From Phyllobacterium myrsinacearum (lineage in GTDB: Bacteria; Pseudomonadota; Alphaproteobacteria; Rhizobiales; Rhizobiaceae): 64,000 bases of DNA. Shown piece after piece: positions 46,945-56,505 of this stretch. Location: the NCBI RefSeq assembly GCF_014138285.1, contig NZ_JACGXN010000001.1:671314-735313 (forward strand), written 5' to 3'. How positions within the stretch are numbered: the first letter of the stretch is position 1; each line of letters opens with the position of its first letter. The notes beneath the pieces are model-generated. The model had not been told where the DNA came from. It saw only the letters and a list, made by a program, of their open reading frames with translations, and made no database searches. Both the position numbers and the translations under genes were made by a program.

Positions 46945-47295
46945 TTATTTGTCTGACCAGACTGCAAGTTCGTAACCATCCGGATCGGTGAAATGAAAAC
47001 GACGGCCGCCCGGGAAATCAAAAATGGGATTTACGATTTTCCCGCCGGCTGTCTCAATGCGCTTCTGTGTATCGACGAGATCATCAGCAAAGAGAATGAT
47101 CAGTGGACCACCGGCTTTTACTTCGCCGCCCGCCGCAAAACCGCCGGTGAGATTGCCGTCGGAAAATTCGCAATAATCAGGCCCATAGTCCTTGAAGGAC
47201 CAGCCAAAAGCGTCGCCATAGAACGCGCGCATGCGAGCGATATCGCTGACGTTGAACTCGATATAATCAATCCGCTTGTCCCTGCCCTGGGCCAT
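46945..47295 (-). CDS. VOC-family (glyoxalase/bleomycin-resistance-like) protein
   Basis: 116 residues in the vicinal-oxygen-chelate fold: RIDYIEFNVSDIARMRAFYG, KRIETAGGKIVNPIFDFPGG and RFHFTDPDGYELAVWSD. A metal ligand triad is only partly visible, so enzyme versus binding protein is open. The second ATG (47295) is 6 nt after AAGGAC and is preferred over the first (47298). It follows the SRPBCC gene by 9 nt and is co-transcribed with it. Confidence 0.85.
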   Translation of the reverse strand: MAQGRDKRIDYIEFNVSDIARMRAFYGDAFGWSFKDYGPDYCEFSDGNLTGGFAAGGEVKAGGPLIILFADDLVDTQKRIETAGGKIVNPIFDFPGGRRFHFTDPDGYELAVWSDK

Positions 47296-47304
47296 CATTT
47301 GTCC

Positions 47305-47712
47305 TTACGTATCCTGTGTTTCTAAAACAGCCTTCAAGGCTGTCAAATCCCGTAAAACCCACGCCGCATCTTCAGCAAACTTGCCGTCGTTCATATCGGG
47401 CATGCGGAACAGCGTGAAACTGACTTCACAACCATCATTGTTCGGTATTACCCGCATGGGCGCATAAACCTCATCGCCTGTTTCCGTCACAACCCAATGA
47501 TCAAGAACGCCATAATCATTCAAAGGGGCGAAGCGGATGCGCAGTTTTCCTGTTGGCCCGTCGGCGAGCCACTCCTCGCCAAGTTTTTGCAGGCCGGATG
47601 CAAGCCCCGACGCCCATTTGGGTACATTTTCCGGATTGGAAGCGAAGTCATAGACCGCCTGCCAATCGCGTTCGATGGACACCTGCAATGTTCGTGCGTT
47701 GCGCGTTGCCAT
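47305..47712 (-). CDS. SRPBCC-fold protein
   Basis: 135 residues of the START/Bet v1-like SRPBCC fold: RTLQVSIERDWQAVYDFASN, VPKWASGLASGLQKLGEEW, then VTETGDEVYAPMRVIPNNDG. It should bind a hydrophobic ligand; the role is unknown. It forms a two-gene unit with the VOC gene and converges with GST(2). Confidence 0.8.
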   Translation of the reverse strand: MATRNARTLQVSIERDWQAVYDFASNPENVPKWASGLASGLQKLGEEWLADGPTGKLRIRFAPLNDYGVLDHWVVTETGDEVYAPMRVIPNNDGCEVSFTLFRMPDMNDGKFAEDAAWVLRDLTALKAVLETQDT

Positions 47713-48008
47713 GGCCTGCCCTCCCGATATCAGCCTGTTTACGTTTTATCCTGCAAGCGACCATAGAGTATCCACACAACCAGCGGCAACGACTCACGAT
47801 ACTGGCCAGAACAATTGGCAGGAACGCGTGTCTCTTTGGGTGAAAGCATAGGGAACCCTGCGGAAATTTTCGTTTGCACCAAACGCTGTATAATCGATTT
47901 TATCCCATTGTCGGGCGATTTCCAGAGCAACATTCTCTTCTCAAACCTTGCCTCGCACGGAGGTTAGCAGTAGTTCTTCCGGCAACTTCCAACAGGATAG
48001 AAAGCACG

Positions 48009-49400
48009 ATGAGCAATACCCGCACCGAGACAGATACTTTTGGTCCCATCGAAGTCGCCGCGGACAAATACTGGGGCGCGCAAACCGAGCGCTCGCTGCA
48101 CAATTTCAAGATCGGTGGCGAAAGAATGCCGATCCCGCTCGTCCGTGCCCTTGGCATCGTCAAGCGCGCCGCCGCCGAAACCAACATGGCACTCGGCAAG
48201 CTCGACGAAGTGACTGGCCGCGCCATTACCGTCGCAGCGGAAGAAGTCATTGAAGGCAAGCTGGACGATCATTTTCCGCTTGTTGTCTGGCAGACCGGTT
48301 CCGGCACCCAGTCAAACATGAATGCCAATGAAGTGATCTCCAACCGCGCCATCGAAATGCTCGGCGGTGAAAAGGGTTCGAAAAAGCCGGTTCATCCGAA
48401 CGATCACGTCAATATGAGCCAGTCATCGAACGATACGTTCCCGACCGCCATCCATATCGCGGCCGCCGTTGAGGCAACAAAGCGGCTCTACCCTGCCCTT
48501 GACCATCTGACCGCGGCTTTGGCGAAGAAGGAAAAGGCATTTGCCGACATCATCAAGATCGGCCGCACGCACACGCAGGACGCAACGCCGGTCACGCTCG
48601 GTCAGGAATTCTCCGGCTATCGCGCCGCACTGGAATATGCCCGCAAGCGCATCGAACAGAGCCTTGCCGACGTGTTCCTGCTGGCGCAGGGCGGCACCGC
48701 CGTCGGCACCGGTCTGAATGCACCCGTTGGGTTCGATACCGGCTTTGCGGAAGCCGTGTCGGATATTACCGGTCTCAGCTTCAAGACGGCACCGAACAAG
48801 TTCGAAGCGCTTGCCAGCCACGGCGCGCTTGCCAACTTCCATGGCAGCCTGAACGCCCTTGCCACGGACCTCTTCAAGATCGGCAATGACATCCGCTTCC
48901 TCGGTTCAGGGCCCCGTTCGGGTCTTGGCGAGCTGAAGCTGCCGGAAAATGAGCCGGGCTCGTCGATCATGCCGGGCAAGGTCAATCCAACTCAGGCGGA
49001 AGCACTGACGATGGTTGCAGCACAGGTGTTCGGCAACCAGACGACAGTCACGGTCGCGGCCAGCCAGGGCCATTTCGAACTCAACGTGTTCAAGCCGGTC
49101 ATCGCCCTCAACGTCTTGCAGTCGATCCGGCTGCTTGCAGACTCGATGGTGTCCTTTGCCGACAATTGCGTCGAAGGTATCGAAGCGGACGAAGTGCGCA
49201 TCAAGGATCTGCTCGAGCGTTCACTGATGCTGGTGACGGCCCTTGCGCCCGCCATCGGCTACGACAATGCGGCTAAAATTGCCAAGACCGCCCACAAGAA
49301 TGGCACGACCTTGCGCGAAGAAGCCTTGGCCAGCGGGCACGTGTCTGCCGAGGATTATGACCGCCTCGTTCGCCCCGAACGCATGATTGCACCGGAATGA
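48009..49400 (+). CDS. fumC: Fumarate hydratase class II
   Basis: 463 residues, starting [20 protein letters not shown]. The superfamily signature [13 protein letters not shown] is at about residue 317. Other blocks are [34 protein letters not shown] and [20 protein letters not shown]. It is the iron-independent, oxygen-stable fumarase of the TCA cycle. An AGGA ribosome-binding site precedes the ATG at 48009; the frame is open to 47874 but that part is not family-like. The 296-nt gap upstream has a TATAAT-like -10 at 47889-47894 and nothing else clear. Confidence 0.98.
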   Translation: MSNTRTETDTFGPIEVAADKYWGAQTERSLHNFKIGGERMPIPLVRALGIVKRAAAETNMALGKLDEVTGRAITVAAEEVIEGKLDDHFPLVVWQTGSGTQSNMNANEVISNRAIEMLGGEKGSKKPVHPNDHVNMSQSSNDTFPTAIHIAAAVEATKRLYPALDHLTAALAKKEKAFADIIKIGRTHTQDATPVTLGQEFSGYRAALEYARKRIEQSLADVFLLAQGGTAVGTGLNAPVGFDTGFAEAVSDITGLSFKTAPNKFEALASHGALANFHGSLNALATDLFKIGNDIRFLGSGPRSGLGELKLPENEPGSSIMPGKVNPTQAEALTMVAAQVFGNQTTVTVAASQGHFELNVFKPVIALNVLQSIRLLADSMVSFADNCVEGIEADEVRIKDLLERSLMLVTALAPAIGYDNAAKIAKTAHKNGTTLREEALASGHVSAEDYDRLVRPERMIAPE

Positions 49401-49454
49401 GAAGAGAAAATCATTTCATTGTGAACAATGTGTCGAGAAAATAGTGGCTTTGTT

Positions 49455-49483
49455 TGACAATCGATTTTAGTTATCGATTGTCA
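49455..49483. promoter_or_regulatory. Perfect 11-bp inverted repeat upstream of doxX
   Basis: TGACAATCGAT-TTTAGTT-ATCGATTGTCA has perfect 11-bp arms and a 7-nt centre. It ends 22 nt before the DoxX start, with no U-tract, so a repressor operator overlapping the promoter is more likely than a terminator for fumC. Confidence 0.6.
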
Positions 49484-49505
49484 CGACAAACTCCGGAGAA
49501 CGACC

Positions 49506-49913
49506 ATGTCAGACAACGCACTTGCCACCTCAACCACGTCCAGCAATGCCATCGTCACGCTGATCAGCCGCATTCTGCTGACCCTTCTGTTCATCCCGGC
49601 GGGATATGGCAAGCTGACCAACCTTGCAGGTACGGCTGAATATTTCGCAGCCAAGAGCCTGCCGCTGCCAACTGTAACAGCTGTTATCGTCGGTCTCGTT
49701 GAACTTGTGGGCGGCCTTGCCGTTCTCTTTGGCTTCAAGACACGCTACGCAGCCATTCTTCTAGGCCTCTTCACGCTCGGAGCCGCCTATGTTGGTCACT
49801 GGGCACCTTTCGAAGGAACACAGTTTTTCAAGAACCTGGCTATTGCCGGCGGTTTCTTCGTTCTGGCCCAGTATGGTGCGGGTTCGCTTTCGGTTGATGC
49901 CAAGCTTCGCTAA
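49506..49913 (+). CDS. DoxX family membrane protein
   Basis: 135 residues with four transmembrane helices: ILLTLLFIPAGYGKLTNLAG, VTAVIVGLVELVGGLAVLFG, YAAILLGLFTLGAAYVGHW and NLAIAGGFFVLAQYGAG. DoxX-type proteins take part in thiosulfate or redox-linked membrane processes in various bacteria; the role here is unknown. CCGGAG precedes the start. A strong palindrome lies directly upstream and a bidirectional terminator downstream. Confidence 0.87.
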   Translation: MSDNALATSTTSSNAIVTLISRILLTLLFIPAGYGKLTNLAGTAEYFAAKSLPLPTVTAVIVGLVELVGGLAVLFGFKTRYAAILLGLFTLGAAYVGHWAPFEGTQFFKNLAIAGGFFVLAQYGAGSLSVDAKLR

Positions 49914-49931
49914 AATTGATCCAGGTTTCAG

Positions 49932-49960
49932 AAAAAAGGCCGCTCACAGCGGCCTTTTTT
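49932..49960. terminator. Bidirectional terminator between doxX and msrA
   Basis: AAAAAAGGCCGC-TCACA-GCGGCCTTTTTT, a 12-bp perfect stem with A- and T-tracts on both sides. It serves doxX on the plus strand and msrA on the minus strand. Confidence 0.93.
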
Positions 49961-49978
49961 ATTTTCATAATCTCTCGG

Positions 49979-50665
49979 TCAGTTTGAAGCCTTGGCTTCA
50001 CTCACCAGAACGGGCTTATCCCGGTAGTCCTGCGGGAAGAACTTGCTGAGACCCTCGATCTTCGGCAAATCATAATAGGCGATATAGGGCTGCGAGGGAT
50101 GCAGCGTGGCATAGTCCTGATGATAACCCTCGGCAGGGTAGAATTTATCCAGCGTCGAAACCTTGGTGACGATCGGCTTCGAATAGGTCTTCGCCTTGTC
50201 GAGTTGTGCAATATAGGCGTTGGCAATCCTGGCCTGATCCTCATTCGTGGTGAAAATCGCCGAGCGATATTGCGTTCCGGAATCCGGGCCCTGCCGGTTC
50301 AATTCTGTGGGATTATGCACCACCGAGAAATAGACCTGCAAAATTTTGCCGAGGCTGACCACCTTGGGATCGAAGGTCACTTCGACGGATTCCGCGTGGC
50401 CGGTATTGCCGGAACTGACAATCTCATAGCTCGCGGTTTCTTTCTTGCCGCCGGAATAGCCCGATACGGCATTGGTGACACCCTTCAGGTGCTGGTAGAC
50501 ACCCTGCACGCCCCAGAAGCACCCGCCGGCGAGCACGATGGTTTCCGTCCTGGCGCTCGCCGTTTGGTCCATGCTAGCGGGCGGAACCATGGTGATGCTT
50601 TCGGCAAAGGCAGCAGCCGGTGTCAGGAACAGGCATGAAGCGAGCAGAATTTGACGCAGTTTCAT
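49979..50665 (-). CDS. msrA: Peptide methionine (S)-S-oxide reductase, exported
   Basis: 228 residues with a signal peptide (about 1-21, ending AAAFA). The catalytic motif GGCFWG has C49. Resolving cysteines near the C-terminus are not evident. It reduces the S epimer of methionine sulfoxide, here in the periplasm. It pairs with msrB, 22 nt upstream on the same strand, so the two epimers are handled by one unit. Confidence 0.95.
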   Translation of the reverse strand: MKLRQILLASCLFLTPAAAFAESITMVPPASMDQTASARTETIVLAGGCFWGVQGVYQHLKGVTNAVSGYSGGKKETASYEIVSSGNTGHAESVEVTFDPKVVSLGKILQVYFSVVHNPTELNRQGPDSGTQYRSAIFTTNEDQARIANAYIAQLDKAKTYSKPIVTKVSTLDKFYPAEGYHQDYATLHPSQPYIAYYDLPKIEGLSKFFPQDYRDKPVLVSEAKASN

Positions 50666-50687
50666 AATGATAATCCTTTCACTATCA

Positions 50688-51182
50688 TCAGGCAGCGGCT
50701 GGTTTGAAGGTCATGGCAATGCCGTTCATGCAGTAGCGAAGGCCCGTCGGCTTCGGGCCGTCATCGAAGACGTGACCGAGGTGGCCTCCACAGCGATGGC
50801 AACTGACGGCGGTCCGGGTCATGCCGAAGGAACTATCCGACACTTCCGTCACAGCGCCCTTGATCGGTGCCCAAAAACTGGGCCAGCCCGTGCCACTGTC
50901 AAATTTGGTATCGGAGTCGAAAAGCGGCAGGTCACAGCCGGCACAGGCAAACGTTCCCTTGCGCTTTTCGTGGTTGAGCGGGCTGGTGAACGGACGTTCT
51001 GTGCCTTCGTGGCGCAGGACATCATATTGGTCTGAGGTGAGCAGCTTCTTCCATTCGGCGTCCGTATGCTCGACTTCAAACGTACCTGCAGCATAGGCTT
51101 TGGGTTGCGTGGAAAAGCGCGCTGCAATCAGCGCTCCAAGTCCCAGAACAGCTCCGCCAAAAAGTGATCGGCGTGTCATCAT
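50688..51182 (-). CDS. msrB: Peptide methionine (R)-S-oxide reductase, exported (Tat-like signal)
   Basis: 164 residues. The start MMTRRSLFGGAVLGLGAL has the twin-arginine pattern and a hydrophobic segment; a likely cleavage is after AYA (about 31). Zinc is bound by two CxxC pairs (CAGC and CHRC), and the catalytic cysteine is in GLRYCMNGIAM (about 153). It reduces the R epimer of methionine sulfoxide. It is first of the msrB-msrA unit. Confidence 0.93.
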   Translation of the reverse strand: MMTRRSLFGGAVLGLGALIAARFSTQPKAYAAGTFEVEHTDAEWKKLLTSDQYDVLRHEGTERPFTSPLNHEKRKGTFACAGCDLPLFDSDTKFDSGTGWPSFWAPIKGAVTEVSDSSFGMTRTAVSCHRCGGHLGHVFDDGPKPTGLRYCMNGIAMTFKPAAA

Positions 51183-51295
51183 GACATAGTCTCCCTGAAC
51201 AGGATGACCGAAACATACCAGTCATCTGCAAGGGAATACGTATGGGAAGGAATAAAAGTTACAAATCCTGCCCGATATCACGGATAGTTGATGCT

Positions 51296-51994
51296 CTATC
51301 CGTGAGCCATTGCCGCCTGTATACGTTGCGCAAGGGCCGCAACCCCTGCGGGATCGGCGCTGCGGCGTGAAGAAACCAGACATGCCTCGGATTTGAGGAT
51401 GATGCCGTCTTCCAGTACCTTCAAATGATTGGCCTGCAGGGTGGAACCGGTCGAGGTGATATCGACGATGATATCGGCGGATCCTGATGCCGGAGCGCCC
51501 TCGGTGGCGCCAAGGCTTTCGACAATGCGATAAACCTGAATGCCGTGCATCTGCGAGAAAAACTGCTGGGTCAGACGCCAGTATTTGGTGGCGATCCGCA
51601 AACGCCTGCCATGACGCTGGCGATACTCGGCAGCCACGTCATCAAGGTCCGCCATGGTCGACACGTCGTACCAGACCTCAGGCACTGCGACGACCACATC
51701 CGCATGGCCAAAACCAAGCCGCGCTTCGATCTGCACACGCTCATCAGCCGCCGACAGGGTTTCGCGGATCAAGTCTTCACCCGTCACACCAAGATCAACA
51801 CTGCCATAGCCAAGCTCGCGGGCAATCTCGGAGGCCGACAGGAACAGGATATCGATCTTGCTGTCACCCTCGACCTGCGCACGGTAATTGCGCTGATCCT
51901 TGGGCAGGATGACCTTCAGTCCGGCCTTTTCAAGCACTTCAAGTGCCTGTTCCTTGAGGCGGCCTTTGGAGGGAAGCGCAAGGGTAATGGTCAT
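51296..51994 (-). CDS. hisG: ATP phosphoribosyltransferase catalytic subunit, short form
   Basis: 232 residues, lacking the C-terminal ACT-like regulatory domain of long HisG. It therefore needs HisZ, encoded just upstream. Typical blocks are [40 protein letters not shown] and [20 protein letters not shown]. It condenses ATP and PRPP, the first step of histidine synthesis. The ATG overlaps the hisZ stop by 4 nt (51991-51994). Confidence 0.97.
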   Translation of the reverse strand: MTITLALPSKGRLKEQALEVLEKAGLKVILPKDQRNYRAQVEGDSKIDILFLSASEIARELGYGSVDLGVTGEDLIRETLSAADERVQIEARLGFGHADVVVAVPEVWYDVSTMADLDDVAAEYRQRHGRRLRIATKYWRLTQQFFSQMHGIQVYRIVESLGATEGAPASGSADIIVDITSTGSTLQANHLKVLEDGIILKSEACLVSSRRSADPAGVAALAQRIQAAMAHG

Positions 51995-53121
51995 CGCGCA
52001 TCTCCGGCAATTTTCTCCAGCCGGTCCAGCCAGATCGAAAAACCGACGCCAGGAATGGAATCGACCGCGCCAAGCATGGTCAGCAGCCGGTCATAACGCC
52101 CGCCGCCGACAATGGCGCCGAGATCGGGATTGGCGAGCGCACGGGTTTCATAGACAAGACCGGTGTAATAATCGAGCGGACGGCCAAAGGCCGCATCGTA
52201 GACAATGTTTTCCTGCTCGATCCCCGCTTCGCGCACGGCGACAACACGAGCCTCGAACTGATCGAGTGCCGGACCGAGATCAAATTCATTGGCCCGCGAG
52301 AAATTGCGCAGGTGCGTCGAAGCCGTCTGCAACGGCACCCGGATCGCAAGGAATGTCTCAAGTGCAGCGAAAGCCTGCGCCGGTAGCTTGACCGATGCCA
52401 GATTGGCCTTTTCGATCAGGCGGCGCGCGATCTCATGCGGACTGCGCCCGGCACCGGGTGACAAACCCGCCACCTGCATGTCCTCTTCCAGCGCGGCGGC
52501 CAATCCGGCCTCATCACTGTCCGCTACCAGCGCAGTGAGGCGGTCGGGCAGAAAACCGTTCTTCTGACTGGACGAAAGATCGGCAAGCAGGCTTTTCAGT
52601 TGCCCCGGATTGCCAAAGGCGCGCGCCAGCTTTTTCTGCCAGCCGCGCGGCAGACCCAGCGCCGCCAGAACAGCTTCAAAAATCGCCTGATCGCCGAGCA
52701 GTGTTTCAAGTTCGGCTTTCGGCGCGACCAGTCGGATCGAGGCAATGGCATCCGCCAGCGAACGGGCATCGGCGCGGGCGCGGTTGGCATCGCCCAGATC
52801 TTCTATTCCGGCCTGAAAGAATTCATTGCCGCCCTCACGCCGCTGGCGGAAGACTTCGCCCAGATAGGCATAACGCTTGGGCGTGGCGGCATTGAGCTCG
52901 ATATGGTTTCGGCAGACCGGAATAGTGAATTCCGGGCGCAGGCACAGGCTCTGGCCGTTCTCGTTCTCCGTGAGGAAAATGCGGCGGCGCAAATCCTCGC
53001 CCGCCATATCCAGAAACTGGTCGGCTGGTTGAATGACCGGAATATCCACGAGCTCCGCATCCCGCGCGGAAATCAGCGCGGCAAGGTCACTGGCAAAGGC
53101 AGGAGCACGGGAACCGGTCAT
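51991..53121 (-). CDS. hisZ: ATP phosphoribosyltransferase regulatory subunit
   Basis: 376 residues, a histidyl-tRNA synthetase paralogue without the anticodon-binding domain. The class II core is recognisable ([54 protein letters not shown]). It carries histidine feedback to the short HisG in a hetero-octamer. It lies 6 nt after hisS and is coupled to hisG, so charging and synthesis of histidine share a transcript. Confidence 0.95.
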   Translation of the reverse strand: MTGSRAPAFASDLAALISARDAELVDIPVIQPADQFLDMAGEDLRRRIFLTENENGQSLCLRPEFTIPVCRNHIELNAATPKRYAYLGEVFRQRREGGNEFFQAGIEDLGDANRARADARSLADAIASIRLVAPKAELETLLGDQAIFEAVLAALGLPRGWQKKLARAFGNPGQLKSLLADLSSSQKNGFLPDRLTALVADSDEAGLAAALEEDMQVAGLSPGAGRSPHEIARRLIEKANLASVKLPAQAFAALETFLAIRVPLQTASTHLRNFSRANEFDLGPALDQFEARVVAVREAGIEQENIVYDAAFGRPLDYYTGLVYETRALANPDLGAIVGGGRYDRLLTMLGAVDSIPGVGFSIWLDRLEKIAGDAR

Positions 53122-53127
53122 ATCGGA

Positions 53128-54642
53128 TCAGCCAGCCTTCAAGGCATTGGCGCGATCCTCAGCCTGGGCTTCGAGAATCTTGCGTACTTCCGATACGAGA
53201 TCAGTTTCCTTGGCGGTAATCTGTGCCTGACGGCCTTCACGCCATACGGTATTGTCTTCGATCTCGGATGAAAGACGCGCCCCTTCGATCAGATCCTTGA
53301 TCTGCACTTCGCCATTGTCGCGCTCCTGCGAGCCCTGAATGATCACGCAGGGCGCGCCGCGCCGATCGGCATATTTCATCTGCGGCTTCATGCCGGACCC
53401 ACCCAGATACATTTCAGCACGAATGCCCGCCTGCCGCAGGTCCGAAACCATCTTCTGGTAACGGCCGAGGCTTGCCGTATCCCGGTCCATGACCAGCACG
53501 ACAACAGGCCCGACATTATCCGAAGTGTCCAGCTTGCCGAGGTTCTTCAGCGCCGTCATCAGGCGTGATACGCCGATGGAAAAGCCCGTTGCGGGGGTGG
53601 GTTCGCCGCGGAAGCGCGACACCAGACCGTCATAACGCCCGCCGCCGCCAACGGAACCGAAAACGACCTTTTCGCCCTTCTCGTTGGTAACGTCGAATGT
53701 CAACTCGGCTTCAAAAACAGGGCCGGTGTAATATTCAAGGCCGCGCACCACGGACGGGTCAATACGGACGCGCGCGCCATAACCGGCGGCAGACGACAGG
53801 GCTTCGATCGTGGCCAGTTCGGCAACGCCTTCAACGCCCTTGTCATTTCCGGCCACAACGGCTTCCAGATTGGCAATGGTCTCGCTGCCATTGGCGCCGC
53901 CAGCTGATGTAAAGGCCAGTACCTTGGAGATGGCTGTTTCGTCGAGACCCGCGCCTTTGGTGAAGTCGCCGCTTTCATCGAGACGGCCCTTGCCGAGCAG
54001 CAGGCGCACGCCGTCGACGCCGAACTTGTCGAGCTTGTCGATGGCGCGCAGAACGACCAGACGCTGGCCCATCTTGTCATCACCGCCGAGGCCGATGGAT
54101 TCAAGCACACCGTCCAGCACCTTGCGGTTGTTGACGCGGATAACGTAGTCGCCGCGCTTGATGCCGACAGCTTCCATCACATCGGCCATCATCATGCACA
54201 TTTCCGCATCCGCCGAAACGGAAGGCGCGCCGACCGTATCGGCATCGAACTGCATGAACTGGCGGAAGCGACCGGGGCCCGGCTTCTCGTTGCGGAATAC
54301 CCAGCCCGCGCGGTAGCTGCGATAGGGTTTTGGCAGGCTCTCAAAGTTTTCGGCCACAAAACGCGCCAAAGGCGCTGTCAGGTCGTAGCGAAGCGACAGC
54401 CACTGCTCGTCATCGTCCTGAAAGGAAAACACACCCTCGTTCGGACGGTCCTGATCCGGCAGGAACTTGCCGAGTGCGTCGGTATATTCGATCAGCGGCG
54501 TTTCGACAGGCTCGAACCCATAGAGGTCATAGACCTTGCGGATATCGGCCATCATCTTTTCGGCAGCACGCAGATCATCCGGAATCCGGTCCACAAAACC
54601 GCGCGGCAGCCGCGCCTTCAACCTGTCTGCCTTCGTTGTCAT
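53128..54642 (-). CDS. hisS: Histidine-tRNA ligase
   Basis: 504 residues, class IIa synthetase. Histidine-binding and motif segments are [16 protein letters not shown] (motif 2 region), [20 protein letters not shown] and [20 protein letters not shown]. The C-terminal Rossmann-like anticodon domain covers about 395-490. It charges tRNA-His. A structured leader precedes the ATG (54655-54707). Confidence 0.97.
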   Translation of the reverse strand: MTTKADRLKARLPRGFVDRIPDDLRAAEKMMADIRKVYDLYGFEPVETPLIEYTDALGKFLPDQDRPNEGVFSFQDDDEQWLSLRYDLTAPLARFVAENFESLPKPYRSYRAGWVFRNEKPGPGRFRQFMQFDADTVGAPSVSADAEMCMMMADVMEAVGIKRGDYVIRVNNRKVLDGVLESIGLGGDDKMGQRLVVLRAIDKLDKFGVDGVRLLLGKGRLDESGDFTKGAGLDETAISKVLAFTSAGGANGSETIANLEAVVAGNDKGVEGVAELATIEALSSAAGYGARVRIDPSVVRGLEYYTGPVFEAELTFDVTNEKGEKVVFGSVGGGGRYDGLVSRFRGEPTPATGFSIGVSRLMTALKNLGKLDTSDNVGPVVVLVMDRDTASLGRYQKMVSDLRQAGIRAEMYLGGSGMKPQMKYADRRGAPCVIIQGSQERDNGEVQIKDLIEGARLSSEIEDNTVWREGRQAQITAKETDLVSEVRKILEAQAEDRANALKAG

Positions 54643-54654
54643 GATTTTGATCCG

Positions 54655-54707
54655 ATGCCTTGAAGTATCAACTTTGAATTGGAAGTTGCTCTAGCCGATC
54701 AAGGCAT
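54655..54707 (-). promoter_or_regulatory. Nested hairpin in the hisS 5' leader
   Basis: The outer arms ATGCCTTGA (54655-54663) and TCAAGGCAT (54699-54707) are perfectly complementary. The inner arms CAACTT (54669-54674) and AAGTTG (54683-54688) form a second stem. The structure ends 12 nt before the hisS start on the minus strand and has no U-tract, so it may affect translation or stability, or be a DNA operator. Confidence 0.45.
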
Positions 54708-54785
54708 TGAGGGCAAGGAATTACCGGCTCGCAATTGCCGCAGCAAAGCAAGTCCGCAGGCCGTTTTCAACATATTGCCGGAGGA

Positions 54786-55433
54786 TCAGACAGGCCGTTT
54801 GAATTTCGTGCGGATTTTTTCGATCTCCGCCCGGCACTTGCAACCTTCCACATGATCGTTCACCAGCCCCATGGCTTGCATATGCGCATACATGGTGGTG
54901 GGTCCGACAAAGCTGAATCCGCGCTTCTTCAGATCCTTGGAAAGTCGTACCGATGCCGGTGTCGTGGGATTGGCCATCAGCGTGCCATAGTCGACAAGTC
55001 TGGGACGCTCCTCAACAGGCGGCTCAAAGCTCCAGAAGTAAGCGCCAAGCGAGCCTTTCTCTTCGAGAAGCTCAATAACACGTCTGGCATTGTTGATGGT
55101 TGACGTTATCTTGCCGCGATGGCGGATAATCCCGGCATTGGCCAGGAGCCGTTCGATATCCTTCTCGCCGTAGCGGGCGATACGCTCGAAGTCGAAACCA
55201 TCGAAGGCCTCTCGAAAATTCTCGCGCTTGCGCAGGATGGTCAGCCATGACAGGCCGGATTGGAAACCCTCCAGGCAGATCTTTTCGAAAAGGCGGTAGT
55301 TGTCCGTTACGGGCCGTCCCCACTCATGATCGTGGTAATGGATATATTCAGGCAGAGCGCCGGGCCAGGAACATCTGGTTTCACCATCTTCGCCTGTCAT
55401 CAATCCCGTTTTTACCGGCGCTTCGTCTGTCAT
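54786..55433 (-). CDS. tag: DNA-3-methyladenine glycosylase I
   Basis: 215 residues of the helix-hairpin-helix family. The structural zinc ligands seen in E. coli Tag are present: C in RCSWPG, H in HYHDHEWGRP, and the C-terminal H and C in DHVEGCKCR. It excises 3-methyladenine from alkylated DNA. The ATG at 55433 (MTDEAPVKTGLMTGEDGETR) is preferred to 55460 because AAGG lies 8 nt upstream. It is divergent from the L,D-transpeptidase. Confidence 0.95.
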   Translation of the reverse strand: MTDEAPVKTGLMTGEDGETRCSWPGALPEYIHYHDHEWGRPVTDNYRLFEKICLEGFQSGLSWLTILRKRENFREAFDGFDFERIARYGEKDIERLLANAGIIRHRGKITSTINNARRVIELLEEKGSLGAYFWSFEPPVEERPRLVDYGTLMANPTTPASVRLSKDLKKRGFSFVGPTTMYAHMQAMGLVNDHVEGCKCRAEIEKIRTKFKRPV

Positions 55434-55628
55434 CTGCCTGCCCTTTCGGAACATCTTCACCTGGCGTTAACCAGTGGCTGAAACCATCCGGTAACCACAA
55501 CAAATAGTTTCCGGAAAGAATCGCTTTTTATTGATCCTCATTCACTTTTTTCTACCGGGACGCAGGCAAACTCAATCCGAAACCTGACAAATCCTGTCAG
55601 GAGTGTTGATTGCCAAGAGAATTGCCCG

Positions 55629-56423
55629 ATGAAGACCGCATTGCTGCTTTTGACCTCCTGCCTGAGCGTGGTGACATTCCAAGCAAATGCCAGTGAGCGT
55701 TACGCCACGCGGCCACCGGTGGTCATGAGCCCGGATCTTTCCGCGCCGTGGGTGATGCAGCTGCGCCAGCGTCCTGTCGGAACATCCGCCAATATGCGTG
55801 ACCGGGTCGTGTTGAGCGAACCACCGGCGCGCGGAACTATTGTCAACCGCCGCGAGGCACGACGCCCTGCCCGGACCGATGAGGTAGCCAATCCCGCAGT
55901 GCGCGAGGTTTCATTCCGCCGTCCGGCAGAACCCGCGACGGAAGCCCAACCCAAGAAACGCAGCATGGACCCGAAGTTCCTGCCGCAAACCGTTGCCTAT
56001 GACGGACCACAAGCTCCAGGCACCATTGTTATCGATACGTCCCAGCGCTTCCTCTTTCTCGTCGAAGCGGATGGTCAGGCGCGCCGCTACGGCGTTGGCG
56101 TCGGCAAGGAGGGGTTTGGCTGGAACGGCACCAACAACATCACGCGCAAGGCGGAATGGCCGGACTGGCGCCCGCCTGTATCGATGATCGAGCGTGAAAA
56201 AGACAAGGGCCGTATTCTTCCAGCTCATATGGAAGGCGGCCCGGCCAACCCGCTCGGCGCACGCGCACTTTATCTCGGCGATACGCTGTACCGCATTCAC
56301 GGCACCAATGCGCCCTGGACCATCGGACAGGCCGTATCCAGCGGATGTATCCGCATGCGCAATGAGGATGTCACGGATCTCTACGAACGCGTCAATGTCG
56401 GCACAAAGGTCGTCGTGATGTAG
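55629..56423 (+). CDS. L,D-transpeptidase (YkuD domain)
   Basis: 264 residues with a signal peptide (about 1-21, ending QANA), a basic/proline-rich linker (about 30-115), then a YkuD domain (about 125-264). The active-site motif is HGTNAPWTIGQAVSSGCIRM (catalytic Cys about 245). It makes 3-3 cross-links in peptidoglycan or anchors proteins to it. A terminator follows at 56468. Confidence 0.93.
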   Translation: MKTALLLLTSCLSVVTFQANASERYATRPPVVMSPDLSAPWVMQLRQRPVGTSANMRDRVVLSEPPARGTIVNRREARRPARTDEVANPAVREVSFRRPAEPATEAQPKKRSMDPKFLPQTVAYDGPQAPGTIVIDTSQRFLFLVEADGQARRYGVGVGKEGFGWNGTNNITRKAEWPDWRPPVSMIEREKDKGRILPAHMEGGPANPLGARALYLGDTLYRIHGTNAPWTIGQAVSSGCIRMRNEDVTDLYERVNVGTKVVVM

Positions 56424-56467
56424 CGCAAACAGGTAGTGGGGACGGCACCGGGGGCGGTGCCGAAACT

Positions 56468-56504
56468 GGGCGGTGGCTCCGATGGAACCACCGCCCTTCT
56501 TTTG
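56468..56504 (+). terminator. Terminator after the L,D-transpeptidase gene
   Basis: GGGCGGTGG / CCACCGCCC with an inner TCC-GAT-GGA stem, followed by a T-rich TTCTTTTG. It ends 2 nt before the convergent glcF stop. Confidence 0.8.
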
Positions 56505-56505
56505 T

